A DNA stretch of 45,579 bases from an uncultured Sinobacteraceae bacterium (lineage in GTDB: Bacteria; Pseudomonadota; Gammaproteobacteria; Steroidobacterales; Steroidobacteraceae). Below, one piece after another: positions 16,741 to 25,786 of this stretch. Each line of letters begins with the position of its first letter. Within the stretch, counting starts at the first letter, position 1. The stretch lies in the NCBI GenBank assembly GCA_937902995.1, contig CALEKY010000096.1, forward strand, positions 1 to 45,579. Reading direction: 5' to 3'. The notes under the pieces were generated by a model. It was not told the DNA's origin. It ran no database searches and worked only from the letters and a program-made list of their open reading frames with translations. The position numbers and the translations under genes are program-made.

Positions 16741-18849
16741 ATGCTTTCCGGCATGCACGCAGTCTCCGTTTCCGAGTCCTCCGCTTTCGCTGCACGGCTG
16801 AACCCGGCACAGCTCCGGGCGGCGACGTTTGGCTCTGATCGAGAAGGGCGGTTCGCAGCCGGACCGCTTCTGATCATCGCCGGTGCGGGCACCGGCAAGA
16901 CGAACACGTTGGCGCATCGTGTCGCGCACTTGCTGTTGAGGCGCGTTCCGCCCGAACGGATCCTGCTGCTCACATTCACGCGGCGTGCAGCGCAGGAAAT
17001 GTTGCGTCGAGCCGAGCGGATTGCGCGCGAGATGCTCGCTTCGGGTAACACCTCGGCCTTTCATCCGAATGCGACGCGGCTGATGTGGTCGGGCACGTTT
17101 CACGCGATCGGCAATCGCGTACTGCGCGAGTACGCCCATGTCCTCGGGCTCGATCCGAGCTTTTCCATCATCGATCGCGGCGATGCAGCCGACCTCATGG
17201 ACGTCGCACGCCACGAGCTCGGATTTTCCAAGAAAGACAAACGCTTTCCACGCAAGGACACGTGCCTTGCGATCTATTCGCATCGCGTCAACACGTGCGG
17301 ATCGCTCGAGGAAACGCTCGAACAGGCTTTCCCTTGGTGCCAGGACTGGCAACAAGAGCTCGGCGCGTTGTTTCGCAAGTACGTCGAGATGAAACAGGCC
17401 CAACAGCTGCTCGACTACGACGACCTGTTGCTCTACTGGCACGTGCTCGTGCAAGAGCCCGCCTATGCCGGAGCGCTCGGTGCGCGCTTCGATCATGTGC
17501 TCGTCGACGAATACCAAGACACGAACGCGCTGCAAGCCGAAATTCTCCTGGCGATGAAGCCTCGCGGCGAGGGCGTCTGCGTCGTCGGCGACGACGCTCA
17601 GGCGATTTACTCGTTCCGAGCAGCGACCGTCGACAACATCCTGCAATTCCCGCAACAGTTTTCGCCGCCCGCCGAGATCGTCACGCTCGAGCAGAACTAT
17701 CGGTCCGTGCAACCAATCCTCGATGCGGCGAATGCGCTGATGCGAGAGAGCACGCAACGTTACGACAAGACGTTGCGGTCGACGCATGCTTCGCAAGACA
17801 AGCCGAAGCTCGTCACGGTGCAAGACGATCAAATGCAGGCCTTGTACGTCGTCGAGCAGGTGCTAGCGCAACGCGAGCAGGGAACGCCGCTGCGCAAACA
17901 GGCCGTGCTGATGCGCACCTCGCATCACAGCGATGTGTTGGAGCTCGAGCTCGTTCGCCGCAACATTCCGTATGTGAAATACGGCGGCCTGAAATTCCTG
18001 GAAGCCGCTCACGTGAAAGACGTCTTGGCGATCCTGCGCTGGGTCGACAATCCGAAGAATAGGCTGGCGGGATTTCGTACGTTGCAGCTCTTGCCGGGCA
18101 TCGGTCCGGCCCATGCCGACCGCTGTCTCAAAGTGTTCGCGGCCAGCGATTATTCGTGGCAGATCCTGGCGGAGTATCAGATGCCGGCGGCGGCTCAAGA
18201 GGATTGGCCGGCATTCGTCGCGCTGGCACGCGAGCTTGCGGCCGAGACCGACTGGACCGGACAATTCGCGCGCGTGCGGAGCTGGTACGAACCGCAACTC
18301 GAACGTCTATATGACGCTGCGCAAGTGCGTGCCGGCGATCTCGATCAGCTCGAGCAGATCGCACGTCAATATGCGTCGCGCGAAAGTTTTCTGACCGAGC
18401 TGACCCTCGATCCGCCGCAAGTCAGCAGCGACTTGGCGGGCGATCCGTTGCTCGACGAGGACTATCTCATTCTCTCGACCGTCCATTCGGCGAAGGGTCA
18501 GGAATGGGACAGCGTCTACGTCCTGAACGTCTCCGACGGCAATTTTCCGAACGAGCACGCAACCGGCAAACCCGAGCTCATCGAAGAAGAACGGCGCCTG
18601 CTCTACGTGGCCATGACGCGCGCCAAGCGCAATCTCCATCTGATCGCGCCGCTCAAGTATTACGTGACCCAGCAAAGCCGTACGGGCGACACACATATTT
18701 ATGGTGCGCGCAGCCGATTCCTGACGCCGGCGGTCATGCAGACGCTCGAGGCGACGACGTGGCCGATCGCACCTCCGTCCATTGCGCCGCCTGCCAGGAC
18801 TGCGGTACGAATCGATGCCGCTGCTAAGCTTCGCGCCATGTGGGAGTAG
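16741..18849 (+). CDS. UvrD/Rep-family ATP-dependent DNA helicase
   Basis: A 702-residue superfamily 1A 3'-to-5' helicase. Motif I is GAGTGKT (residues 48-54), motif Ia is LLLTFTRRAAQEM, and motif II is VDEYQDTN (about 254-261). Motif III is GDDAQAIYSFRAA (about 282), and motif IV includes LEQNYRS. Motif V is STVHSAKGQEWDSVYV (about 578) and motif VI is EERRLLYVAMTRAKR (about 616). The length is close to UvrD and Rep, but the final Tudor-like tail of UvrD is lacking; the protein ends soon after motif VI. It is probably a stand-alone repair or replication-restart helicase. An ATG at 16753 is an alternative start; neither has a strong ribosome-binding site. TTTATATACA at 16721-16730 may be its minus-10 region. 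Confidence 0.88.
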   Translation: MLSGMHAVSVSESSAFAARLNPAQLRAATFGSDREGRFAAGPLLIIAGAGTGKTNTLAHRVAHLLLRRVPPERILLLTFTRRAAQEMLRRAERIAREMLASGNTSAFHPNATRLMWSGTFHAIGNRVLREYAHVLGLDPSFSIIDRGDAADLMDVARHELGFSKKDKRFPRKDTCLAIYSHRVNTCGSLEETLEQAFPWCQDWQQELGALFRKYVEMKQAQQLLDYDDLLLYWHVLVQEPAYAGALGARFDHVLVDEYQDTNALQAEILLAMKPRGEGVCVVGDDAQAIYSFRAATVDNILQFPQQFSPPAEIVTLEQNYRSVQPILDAANALMRESTQRYDKTLRSTHASQDKPKLVTVQDDQMQALYVVEQVLAQREQGTPLRKQAVLMRTSHHSDVLELELVRRNIPYVKYGGLKFLEAAHVKDVLAILRWVDNPKNRLAGFRTLQLLPGIGPAHADRCLKVFAASDYSWQILAEYQMPAAAQEDWPAFVALARELAAETDWTGQFARVRSWYEPQLERLYDAAQVRAGDLDQLEQIARQYASRESFLTELTLDPPQVSSDLAGDPLLDEDYLILSTVHSAKGQEWDSVYVLNVSDGNFPNEHATGKPELIEEERRLLYVAMTRAKRNLHLIAPLKYYVTQQSRTGDTHIYGARSRFLTPAVMQTLEATTWPIAPPSIAPPARTAVRIDAAAKLRAMWE

Positions 18850-19022
18850 CCCGGCACGGCGGAACCTTTTACCTACAGGTCGACTTTTTTCTCATCGGCG
18901 CCGGACCCGGCGTGTAGGTAGTTCGAGGCGCGCCGCATCGGCGGCCCAGAGATTTGGAGCGTTCTCTGCAAACCGGCAGCCCATTCAACACCGTGAGACC
19001 TCAGGTCCCACGTTGGCGATCG

Positions 19023-21125
19023 ATGTCCGCGTGGAGCAATCCGCGTGCGGATGACGAGCGCACGCTCGGATTCGACGAGGAATGGGAGGACATTCCCACC
19101 GCGCAGCTCGAAACCGTGGAGGACAAAACGCTCGACATCGAGCCTCCATCCCACACCGACCGCGAAGCCCCGAATCTAGGGCGACCGCAACCCGCTCACG
19201 ACACCAACGTTCCTGTCCTGTCCGACACGCATCATCGCGCGCCGCCACCGCCGCCGCAGAGCATTGAAGCACCCGTGCGTGAACCTGCGACGTCGGCACC
19301 GCCCGAAATGACGACCGGCACCGTGTTGTGCGGCCGCTATTTGCTCGGCCGGCTGCTCGGTACCGGCGGCAGCTCGCTGATCTTCGAAGCCGAGGATCGG
19401 CTGCGCGTCGGTCCGAATGACGGCGCGCGCTTGGCCATCAAAGTGCTGCGCGAGGACAAGCGCGAGAACCCCCATGCGCTGACGCGACTGAAACGCGAGT
19501 TTCGCCAGATGCAGCGACTCGATCATCCGGGCATTGCACGCGTGTTCGAGCTCGGTTGCGACGACGGCGTGTGGTTCATGACCATGGAATTGGTCGAAGG
19601 CTGCACGATCAATCAATGGCTGAAGACGCACCCCGGCCGTGCCGAGGCGCTGAAGTTGATCGGCGCGTGCAGCGACGCGCTCGTCCACGCACATGAGCGG
19701 GGCGTCGTCCATGGCGACTTGAAGCCGAGTAACGTCATCGTCCTGCCGAATGGCGGCGTGAAGCTCGTCGATTTCGGTTCGGCGGCAGAGCGCGATGCAG
19801 TGACTGGTGCCATCGATCGGGAACGGAGTTTCGCCGCGACTCCGCCCTATGCAAGCCCGCAGGTGTTGGCAGGCGAAGTTGCCGATCCTCGCGACGATGT
19901 CTTCAGCTTGGCATGTCTCACATACGCGGTGCTGACGCATGGCGAGCATCCGTTCGCACGCAAGTCGTCGCTCGAAGCTCAGCAGCAACAGCTTCGTCCG
20001 GCGTATGCGCGCGAGATTCATCCGCGCGAATTCGATGCCATCGTTCAAGGGCTCGCCTGGGCGCGCGAAGACCGGCCGGCCAGCGTGCGCGAGTTTCTGC
20101 ATGCGTTGCTTGCCTCAGATCTGCGCGCACCGACTCGCGATTCCGCCTCCGCAACGATCGACGTCGCTCGTCCCGCACCCGCTGCGACGAACAACCCGGT
20201 GGACCCGACTCCGCCGATCAAGCCAACGCCGCAAAAAATCCAGACAAAGGAACCTGCAGCCGAAATAACGCACCCAATTGCTGCCCAACCTCCGCACCGT
20301 CCGGCCTCAACGGTGCCCATGACCGCTGCCGCTGGCGCGCTCGCAAAGAGCAAGAGTTACGTCAGCGATCTCGTCGCATCCTTGCAGGTGCGTTCGCCGA
20401 CGGCAGCCACCGAAACGACACAGTCCCTCACACCAAGGGAAAAACACGAACCTCGCTCCTGGAAACGCGTAACGTTCGTGGCGCTGCTCGTCGCCGCGAT
20501 GGCGTTGGTGGTGTATCGGCTCGAGGTGACCGAGGAGGCGGCGATGCCAGTGCAAGACGTGTCCGCACCGATCGCCACGCCGCCACCGCCGGAACCGATT
20601 GCGACAACCGAATCCTCTGCGTCGCCGACATTACCGGCGTCGAGTACGACAGAACAGGAAAGCGCTGCGGTCGTCGAGAAGCCGGCACCGCCACCGAGTG
20701 CGCCCGGCGAGGTGTCGTTCACGACACGCACATTGCAAGTCGGACCGAACCAGACGATGGCCGCGCTGACGATACAGCGGTCGAAATCCACTCGGGGACG
20801 CGCGCGAGTCGCATGGACGATCGAAGGCGGCACGGCGCAGCCGGACGTCGATTACCAGGTCGGCGATTCGCGGATCGTGGAATTTCTGGACGGCCAGAGC
20901 GTGCGCAGCCTCTTCATTCCGTTGATTCCGCAAGGAAACAGCGAGCAGGCGCGGCTCTCGAAAACTTTTACCGTGAAGCTGCAGCAAACGAGCGGCGGTC
21001 CGGCACTTGGGGAGATCAAACAAGTGCACGTGACGATCGTCGGGAACGTCGCCGGATCCGCCGCGGAATCTGTAGCAGCGACAAGCACGCCGTCACGGGT
21101 CGTTGAGGACTCGAATCCTCAATAG
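19023..21125 (+). CDS. Transmembrane Ser/Thr protein kinase with extracytoplasmic Calx-beta domain
   Basis: A 700-residue eukaryotic-type kinase. A disordered acidic/proline-rich lead of about 100 residues precedes the kinase domain (about 103-375). The glycine loop is GTGGSS (113-118), Lys140 lies in LAIKVL, the catalytic loop is HGDLKPSN (230-237), and DFG is at 250-252. A Pro/Ala-rich linker follows, then one membrane helix (about 483-500, FVALLVAAMALVVY), another Pro-rich stretch, and a C-terminal Calx-beta-like domain (about 560-680). That domain has GTAQPDVDYQV, the typical Calx-beta turn, and a terminal VHVTIVG strand. The outer domain may sense calcium or surface contact; this is inference. 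The gene converges on and overlaps by seven bases the SH3-anchor gene that ends the pilus operon. Confidence 0.85.
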   Translation: MSAWSNPRADDERTLGFDEEWEDIPTAQLETVEDKTLDIEPPSHTDREAPNLGRPQPAHDTNVPVLSDTHHRAPPPPPQSIEAPVREPATSAPPEMTTGTVLCGRYLLGRLLGTGGSSLIFEAEDRLRVGPNDGARLAIKVLREDKRENPHALTRLKREFRQMQRLDHPGIARVFELGCDDGVWFMTMELVEGCTINQWLKTHPGRAEALKLIGACSDALVHAHERGVVHGDLKPSNVIVLPNGGVKLVDFGSAAERDAVTGAIDRERSFAATPPYASPQVLAGEVADPRDDVFSLACLTYAVLTHGEHPFARKSSLEAQQQQLRPAYAREIHPREFDAIVQGLAWAREDRPASVREFLHALLASDLRAPTRDSASATIDVARPAPAATNNPVDPTPPIKPTPQKIQTKEPAAEITHPIAAQPPHRPASTVPMTAAAGALAKSKSYVSDLVASLQVRSPTAATETTQSLTPREKHEPRSWKRVTFVALLVAAMALVVYRLEVTEEAAMPVQDVSAPIATPPPPEPIATTESSASPTLPASSTTEQESAAVVEKPAPPPSAPGEVSFTTRTLQVGPNQTMAALTIQRSKSTRGRARVAWTIEGGTAQPDVDYQVGDSRIVEFLDGQSVRSLFIPLIPQGNSEQARLSKTFTVKLQQTSGGPALGEIKQVHVTIVGNVAGSAAESVAATSTPSRVVEDSNPQ

Positions 21126-21745
21126 ACTTTGACGCCTGCAAAGCGTGCCCGCACGCGCTTGCCGAGCGTCTGATATCCGGCAGCAAACCCCCCGGCGCCC
21201 ACGCCGATCAGTGCGAGCAACCACGCCCAGGCATAGCTGCTCTCGACGGCAGGCGGAGCCGGTGGCGGTTCGACCGCTTCGTTCTCGACAAGGACTGGCG
21301 GTGCAGGTGCAACGCCCTCTTGCGCGGCTTCTTTGGCCGCCGCGAGATCTTTCTTCAGCGAAGCAATCTCCGTTTGCAGCTCCGTGTTTTGTTTCTTGAG
21401 CTTGGCTATTTCTGCGGTGAGCTTCGCGCTCGTCTCATCGTTGCCTTGCGCGCGCGATGACTGCAACTCTTTGAGCTTGAGGATTGCCGGCGGTTGTTCG
21501 CTCAGGTAGCTCGCATTGACCCATCCCTCGCGACCGTCGACGAGCTGTATGCGCACGAAGTTCTCGCTGCGTTCGAGCGCTTCGACGGCATCGCCGGTTT
21601 GAATCGTTGCAACGCGCGCACTTTGCTGATCGGCCTCGGCGTAGACGCTCAGCACCAGCTTGTCTTCGACGTACAGCGTCTCGGCGATCGCTGGCGCGAG
21701 CGCGATCGTCAGGGCCGCACCAAGAAATGCTGAAGGGGCACGCAT
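21119..21745 (-). CDS. SH3-domain and membrane-anchor protein (TIGR04211-like)
   Basis: A 208-residue secreted and anchored protein. The signal peptide (MRAPSAFLGAALTIALAPAIA) is followed by a bacterial SH3 domain (about 22-85: LYVEDKLVLSVYAEAD...GREGWVNASYL). A coiled coil follows (about 103-145: LTAEIAKLKKQNTELQTEIASLKKDL), then a proline-rich linker and a C-terminal membrane helix (AWAWLLALIGVGAGGFAAGY) with a basic tail. E. coli YgiM has the same plan. The start at 21745 was chosen for the signal peptide and the GGGAGGAAG ribosome-binding site. Its role may be binding peptidoglycan or holding envelope proteins. It lies at the 3' end of the pilus gene run, after a gap of 177 bases from the DUF192 gene. 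Confidence 0.8.
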   Translation of the reverse strand: MRAPSAFLGAALTIALAPAIAETLYVEDKLVLSVYAEADQQSARVATIQTGDAVEALERSENFVRIQLVDGREGWVNASYLSEQPPAILKLKELQSSRAQGNDETSAKLTAEIAKLKKQNTELQTEIASLKKDLAAAKEAAQEGVAPAPPVLVENEAVEPPPAPPAVESSYAWAWLLALIGVGAGGFAAGYQTLGKRVRARFAGVKVY

Positions 21746-21922
21746 GACTTCCTCCCATCGACATGGCCGATACGATCCGTCGCTGGCCAGCAGCGAGCTC
21801 CTTCCCGCTGCAAGTTGTCGAGGAATGATGGGCGAATGCGCACGACCGAAAGTGCGCATTGATTCACATTTGCGCGCGGTCGAAATGCGGACGCCGAGCG
21901 CCGCTGCGCATGGTGTACGCAA

Positions 21923-22294
21923 TCAGCGACAGATGCGAAGCCGTATACCGCGCTCGATTCCGCTGCGCTCGGCCACACCCGCAGCAAGCTCGAGCACGCA
22001 ATGCGTATCGGGCGGTGCCAGCGCGATTCGCCACGGCCGCAGGTTCGACACGACGTGCAGCACCTCGAGCTGCGCGTCGAGAAAGATCACGTCGATCGAA
22101 AATCGCATCCACCACGTATGAACGCTGTAGCCGGGTATGAGGAGCAGTCCCTCCTCCTCATCGAGCCGCGACCGGTTCAGCAAACCCATGCAGCGCGAGG
22201 CGAACGTGCAGGCGACGCGGACGCGCGGAATCGTGCCGCTGCGGCACGCGACCGCGATGCATTCGGCGCGCGAGAAAGGAACGATCGTTGCCAT
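21923..22294 (-). CDS. DUF192 family protein
   Basis: A 123-residue protein matching DUF192, with the signature CTFASRCMGLLNRSRLDEEEGLLL-like block (around residues 29-52), the WWMRFSIDVIFLD motif (61-73) and the ending VLELAAGVAERSGIERG. Most family members have a signal peptide; this one starts directly at MATIVPFSRA, so it may be cytoplasmic. Its biochemical role is unknown. It begins two bases after the tadC stop, so it is co-transcribed with the pilus genes. DUF192 genes are often found at the end of tad clusters in proteobacteria (from memory), suggesting a link not yet explained. Confidence 0.82.
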   Translation of the reverse strand: MATIVPFSRAECIAVACRSGTIPRVRVACTFASRCMGLLNRSRLDEEEGLLLIPGYSVHTWWMRFSIDVIFLDAQLEVLHVVSNLRPWRIALAPPDTHCVLELAAGVAERSGIERGIRLRICR

Positions 22295-22296
22295 GC

Positions 22297-23196
22297 TCAC
22301 ATGATGTCGAAGGCGCCCGATTCGATGAGCTGAATGACGATCGGGAAACCGATGATGATGAACGTGATCGGAAACAACAGCGCGATCAACGGGAACAGCA
22401 TTTTCACGGGCGCTTGATTCGCAAGCTTCTCCGCGCGCAGAAACCGCTCCTGGCGGCGCATGCGCGCCTGATCGCTGAGGACGTCGCCGAGCGAGCCGCC
22501 GGTTTCCTCCGCTTGAATGACCGAGGCCGTGAAATTCGTGACCGCGGGAATCACTACCCGTTGCGCCAGACGATCGAGCGCGATGCGGCGCGCAACACCT
22601 GTGCGCGTCTCGCGCAAGTAACGCGAGAACTCCTCTTGCACCGGTCCGTCGCGGAGCTGATCGACCGCTTGCTCGACGGCCGCCGTGAACGTAAGGCCCG
22701 CTTTCATGCCGAGCACGAGCACATCGAGAAAGAAAGGAAATTCCTTCTCGAACCGCGCTTCGCGTTTCTTGCGGGCATCGCGCAGCCAGATATCCGGATA
22801 GGCGTAGGCGAGCGGCACGAGCCCGCCGATCGCCGCAAGGTAGATGGGATCGTCGATACCGAGCACGAAGATGACATACGCAGCGATCAAGAGCCCCGCC
22901 ACGAGGGCCACGCGCCGGACGACGATGAGCTCGGCCGGTGTGAGCAAGTAGCCGGCACCAGCCGCATTCAGCTGTGCTTGCAGCAGATCGCGCTTCGGCG
23001 CCGGCAGCGATGCATCGACGCTTGCCGCATACCAACGCAACAACGGCCGCAACGCACGCAACAGTCGCGGCATGGGATCGCGCCAAGCGTCGTCGCGCTC
23101 GTGCGGCGCGCCGACTCGTCCGCGCAAGGCAAGCGGCAGTAACAGGAGCAGCGTACAGGCGACTGCGGCGAATACCGGCGCGACCAATGCCTCCAT
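22297..23196 (-). CDS. tadC: Tad pilus inner-membrane platform protein TadC
   Basis: A 299-residue type II secretion F-family protein. It has an N-terminal helix (LVAPVFAAVACTLLLLLPLAL), two central helices, the cytoplasmic T2SSF domain with FPFFLDVLVLGMKAGLTFTAAVEQA, and a final membrane helix (MLFPLIALLFPITFIIIGFPIVI). The GGSLGDVLSDQARMRRQERF segment is the typical family signature. With TadB it forms the platform that couples the TadA motor to Flp pilin extraction. The GGAGGCG ribosome-binding site precedes the ATG at 23196, and tadB ends 21 bases upstream. Confidence 0.92.
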   Translation of the reverse strand: MEALVAPVFAAVACTLLLLLPLALRGRVGAPHERDDAWRDPMPRLLRALRPLLRWYAASVDASLPAPKRDLLQAQLNAAGAGYLLTPAELIVVRRVALVAGLLIAAYVIFVLGIDDPIYLAAIGGLVPLAYAYPDIWLRDARKKREARFEKEFPFFLDVLVLGMKAGLTFTAAVEQAVDQLRDGPVQEEFSRYLRETRTGVARRIALDRLAQRVVIPAVTNFTASVIQAEETGGSLGDVLSDQARMRRQERFLRAEKLANQAPVKMLFPLIALLFPITFIIIGFPIVIQLIESGAFDIM

Positions 23197-23217
23197 ACGA
23201 ACGCCTCCGCTAGACGA

Positions 23218-24069
23218 TCAAACGTCGATATTGACGATCTTGCGGATCATCCAGGCGGCGATCGTCATCATGACGGCAATCACCGCGAGCACGATCCAGC
23301 CGTACCATTCGGTGAACATCAGGCTCATGCGCTCGGGTTGCTGACGATACAGCACGAAGCCGATGAAAATCGGCAGCAGTCCCACGACCCAGCCTTGAGC
23401 GCGTCCCATCGAAGTCAGCGCATCGATCTTGCCTTCGATATGCGCCTTCTCTTGCAGCGTTTTCGCGAGCGACTCGAGCGTATCGGCGAGATTGCCGCCG
23501 ACGCGCCGCGAGACATTGATGGCGGTGTTCATCAGATCGATCTCCGGCGTCGCGATGCGTTTGCGTAGGTCGGCGAGCGAATCGGCCAGGGGCCGGCCGA
23601 CACGATATTCGGCCAGCACAATCGTGAACTCCTGCGCGAGCGGAGCAGGCTGCCGCGTCGCCAACAGCTCCAGCCCTTTCGACAGATTCGAGCCGGCACG
23701 CAACGCCGAGGCGAGCGCGAGCAATGCGTCGGGCAGTTGATACACGAATCGCTGCCGACGTCGTTTCGCGAAGAACGCAAGTGTCAGGCGCGGGCCGCAC
23801 AGCGCAGCAATCGTGCCGACAACGGCACCGACGGGACCCAGCGTCGCGTACCCGAGCAAGCCCAGCACGCACGTGAGCGCCAAGCTGATCGCAAACAACG
23901 CTTGCGGATTCGCGACGATGAAATTGTGTTTCAGACTGGCAGCGACGGAGGCGACGAATGCGCTGCGATAGCTGACAATTGCGCGCCACACGACGAAGAG
24001 CAGCAGCACCACGGCCGTGAAGACGCCTGCAATGAAGAGCACGCGCGGCTCGAAGCTCACGGCGTTCAT
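23218..24069 (-). CDS. tadB: Tad pilus inner-membrane platform protein TadB
   Basis: A 283-residue T2SSF-family protein and partner of TadC. The N-terminal helix (VLFIAGVFTAVVLLLFVVW) is followed by two helices near residues 55-95. The F domain contains YQLPDALLALASALRAGSNLSKGLELLA, the family hallmark, and RRVGGNLADTLESLAKTLQEK; C-terminal helices follow. It overlaps the tail of the motor gene by four bases (ATGA), so its translation is coupled to the ATPase it works with. Confidence 0.92.
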   Translation of the reverse strand: MNAVSFEPRVLFIAGVFTAVVLLLFVVWRAIVSYRSAFVASVAASLKHNFIVANPQALFAISLALTCVLGLLGYATLGPVGAVVGTIAALCGPRLTLAFFAKRRRQRFVYQLPDALLALASALRAGSNLSKGLELLATRQPAPLAQEFTIVLAEYRVGRPLADSLADLRKRIATPEIDLMNTAINVSRRVGGNLADTLESLAKTLQEKAHIEGKIDALTSMGRAQGWVVGLLPIFIGFVLYRQQPERMSLMFTEWYGWIVLAVIAVMMTIAAWMIRKIVNIDV

Positions 24070-25751
24070 CGGCGCTCGCTCCTCGGCGAACCGAAAATGC
24101 TGCGATCCAGCATGATGCCGGCCTCCGCCAGTTCTTCGTAGAAACGCGGCGCATGACCGAAGCCGACGAATTCGCCCAGGATTTCGCCGCTCGGACCGAC
24201 ACCGCGCTGTTTGAAGGCGAACAGCGGCTGAGTCAGGATCACATCGCCTTCCATGCCGTCGACTTCCACGATAGCGGTGACGCGGCGGCGACCGTCGCTG
24301 AAGCGCGTCTGCTGGACGATGATGTCGACAGCCGAGGCGATCTGCTCGCGGATCGCACGCACCGGCAGATCCATGCCGGCCATGAGCACCATCACTTCGA
24401 GGCGCGACAGCAAGTCGCGCGGGGAATTCGCATGTCCGGTCGTCAACGAGCCGTCATGACCCGTGTTCATCGCCTGCAGCATGTCGAGCGCTTCGCCACC
24501 GCGACACTCGCCCACGATGATGCGGTCCGGGCGCATTCGCAGCGAATTGCGCACGAGATCGCGGATCGTGATCTCGCCTCGACCTTCGACATTCGGCGGG
24601 CGTGCTTCGAGCGAAAGCACGTGCGGCTGCGCCAACCGCAACTCGGCTGCATCTTCGATCGTGCAGATGCGCTCGCTCGGTGGAATCGACTCCGACAGCG
24701 CGTTGAGGAACGTCGTCTTGCCCGAGCCCGTGCCGCCGGAGACGATGATGTTCTTGCGATACTGAACGCAGATCTTGAGAAAGGTCGCCATCTCGCGGGT
24801 GAGCGAGCCGATTTCGACCAGGCGATCCATGGAAAAGCGCTGCTTCGCGAACTTGCGGATCGTCAGAATCGGTCCGATGAGCGAGAGCGGCGGAATGATC
24901 GCATTGACGCGCGAGCCGTCCGGGAGCCGGGCATCGACCATCGGCACCCCCTCGTCGATGCGCCGACCGAGCGGCGTGACGATGCGCTCGATCACGCGCA
25001 TCAGCGAATCCGCGTTGGTGAAGCGCTCCGGCACGCGAACGAGTTTCCCGCCGCGCTCGATGTAAATCTGATTCGGTCCGTTGACCATGATCTCGGACAC
25101 CGATTCGTCCGCGAGATACGTTTCGAGCGGGCCGTACCCCATGATCTCGGCCGTCATCTCCTGTATGAATCGAGTACGGTCGAGACCCTCGGGCAACTCG
25201 ATCGCGCCGCTCGCGATGACCGATTCGATGGCTGAGCGTGCTTCGCGTCTCAGGTCGGCTTGTGCAAGGTTGTTGAGCGCGGTACGTCGAAACAGGTCGA
25301 GCTCACGCAGCACGAGCGCCTGCAGTTTCTCCTGCAGCGGACGCAAGTCCGGCAGCGCGTTCGTTACGCTCTCGACGACCGGCTCCTCGCGCTCCTTCGC
25401 TGGCGCGGGCGCCGGCAGGACGACTGTGGGTTCGGCATCGGGCTCGATTGCTCTGTCACGCTCGTGCTCGACGATTCTCAGCTTGCAATCGCCGATCGTG
25501 AACGTATCTCCGCGGCGCACGGGCGCACAGCGATTGAAGACGACGCCGTTGCGGCGCACGGAATCGGCGCCGAGGTCCTGCAATACGCTTTCTTCTTCAT
25601 CGACACAGAGCACGGCATGCCTTTTTGCGACCGAACCGTGCTTGAGCCGAATGTCGGCGCCCAAGCCGCGACCGATCGTGTACTGACCGACCGGCAGACG
25701 GCGACGTAACGGGGTGTTCTCGCCGGGCACGATGCATTCGATCTCGAGCAT
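24066..25751 (-). CDS. tadA: FHA-domain fusion to Tad pilus ATPase TadA/CpaF
   Basis: A 561-residue hexameric secretion ATPase with an added N-terminal FHA domain. FHA spans about residues 1-95: the GQYTIGRGLGADIRL strand, SVAKRHAVLCVDEE with the phosphothreonine-binding Arg/His neighbourhood, and RRNGVVFNRCAPVRRGD. After a Pro/Ala linker comes the CpaF core: YGPLETYLADESVSEIMVNG, the DEGVPMVDARLPDGSRVNAI block, Walker A GGTGSGKTTFLNAL (about 338-350), the TIEDAAELRL Asp box, and RPDRIIVGECRGGEALDMLQAMNTGHDG. It drives pilus assembly by ATP hydrolysis. Most TadA proteins lack FHA. FHA binds phosphothreonine peptides, so control by a Ser/Thr kinase is likely. It has a strong GGAGGA site 35 bases after the secretin stop. 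Confidence 0.93.
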   Translation of the reverse strand: MLEIECIVPGENTPLRRRLPVGQYTIGRGLGADIRLKHGSVAKRHAVLCVDEEESVLQDLGADSVRRNGVVFNRCAPVRRGDTFTIGDCKLRIVEHERDRAIEPDAEPTVVLPAPAPAKEREEPVVESVTNALPDLRPLQEKLQALVLRELDLFRRTALNNLAQADLRREARSAIESVIASGAIELPEGLDRTRFIQEMTAEIMGYGPLETYLADESVSEIMVNGPNQIYIERGGKLVRVPERFTNADSLMRVIERIVTPLGRRIDEGVPMVDARLPDGSRVNAIIPPLSLIGPILTIRKFAKQRFSMDRLVEIGSLTREMATFLKICVQYRKNIIVSGGTGSGKTTFLNALSESIPPSERICTIEDAAELRLAQPHVLSLEARPPNVEGRGEITIRDLVRNSLRMRPDRIIVGECRGGEALDMLQAMNTGHDGSLTTGHANSPRDLLSRLEVMVLMAGMDLPVRAIREQIASAVDIIVQQTRFSDGRRRVTAIVEVDGMEGDVILTQPLFAFKQRGVGPSGEILGEFVGFGHAPRFYEELAEAGIMLDRSIFGSPRSERR

Positions 25752-25786
25752 CCCTGCATTCCTCCTTCGCGCGTCGGCTTACATCC

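Noticed and set aside
18870..18920. Inverted repeat TACCTACA / TGTAGGTA after the helicase gene
   Set aside because: The arms are 8 bases and separated by 35 bases, with a T-run inside the loop rather than after the stem; not a convincing terminator or element.
24153..25235. 360-codon open frame antisense to the pilus ATPase gene
   Set aside because: Same reasoning: a mirror of a conserved gene with a composition typical of a shadow frame and no recognisable motif.
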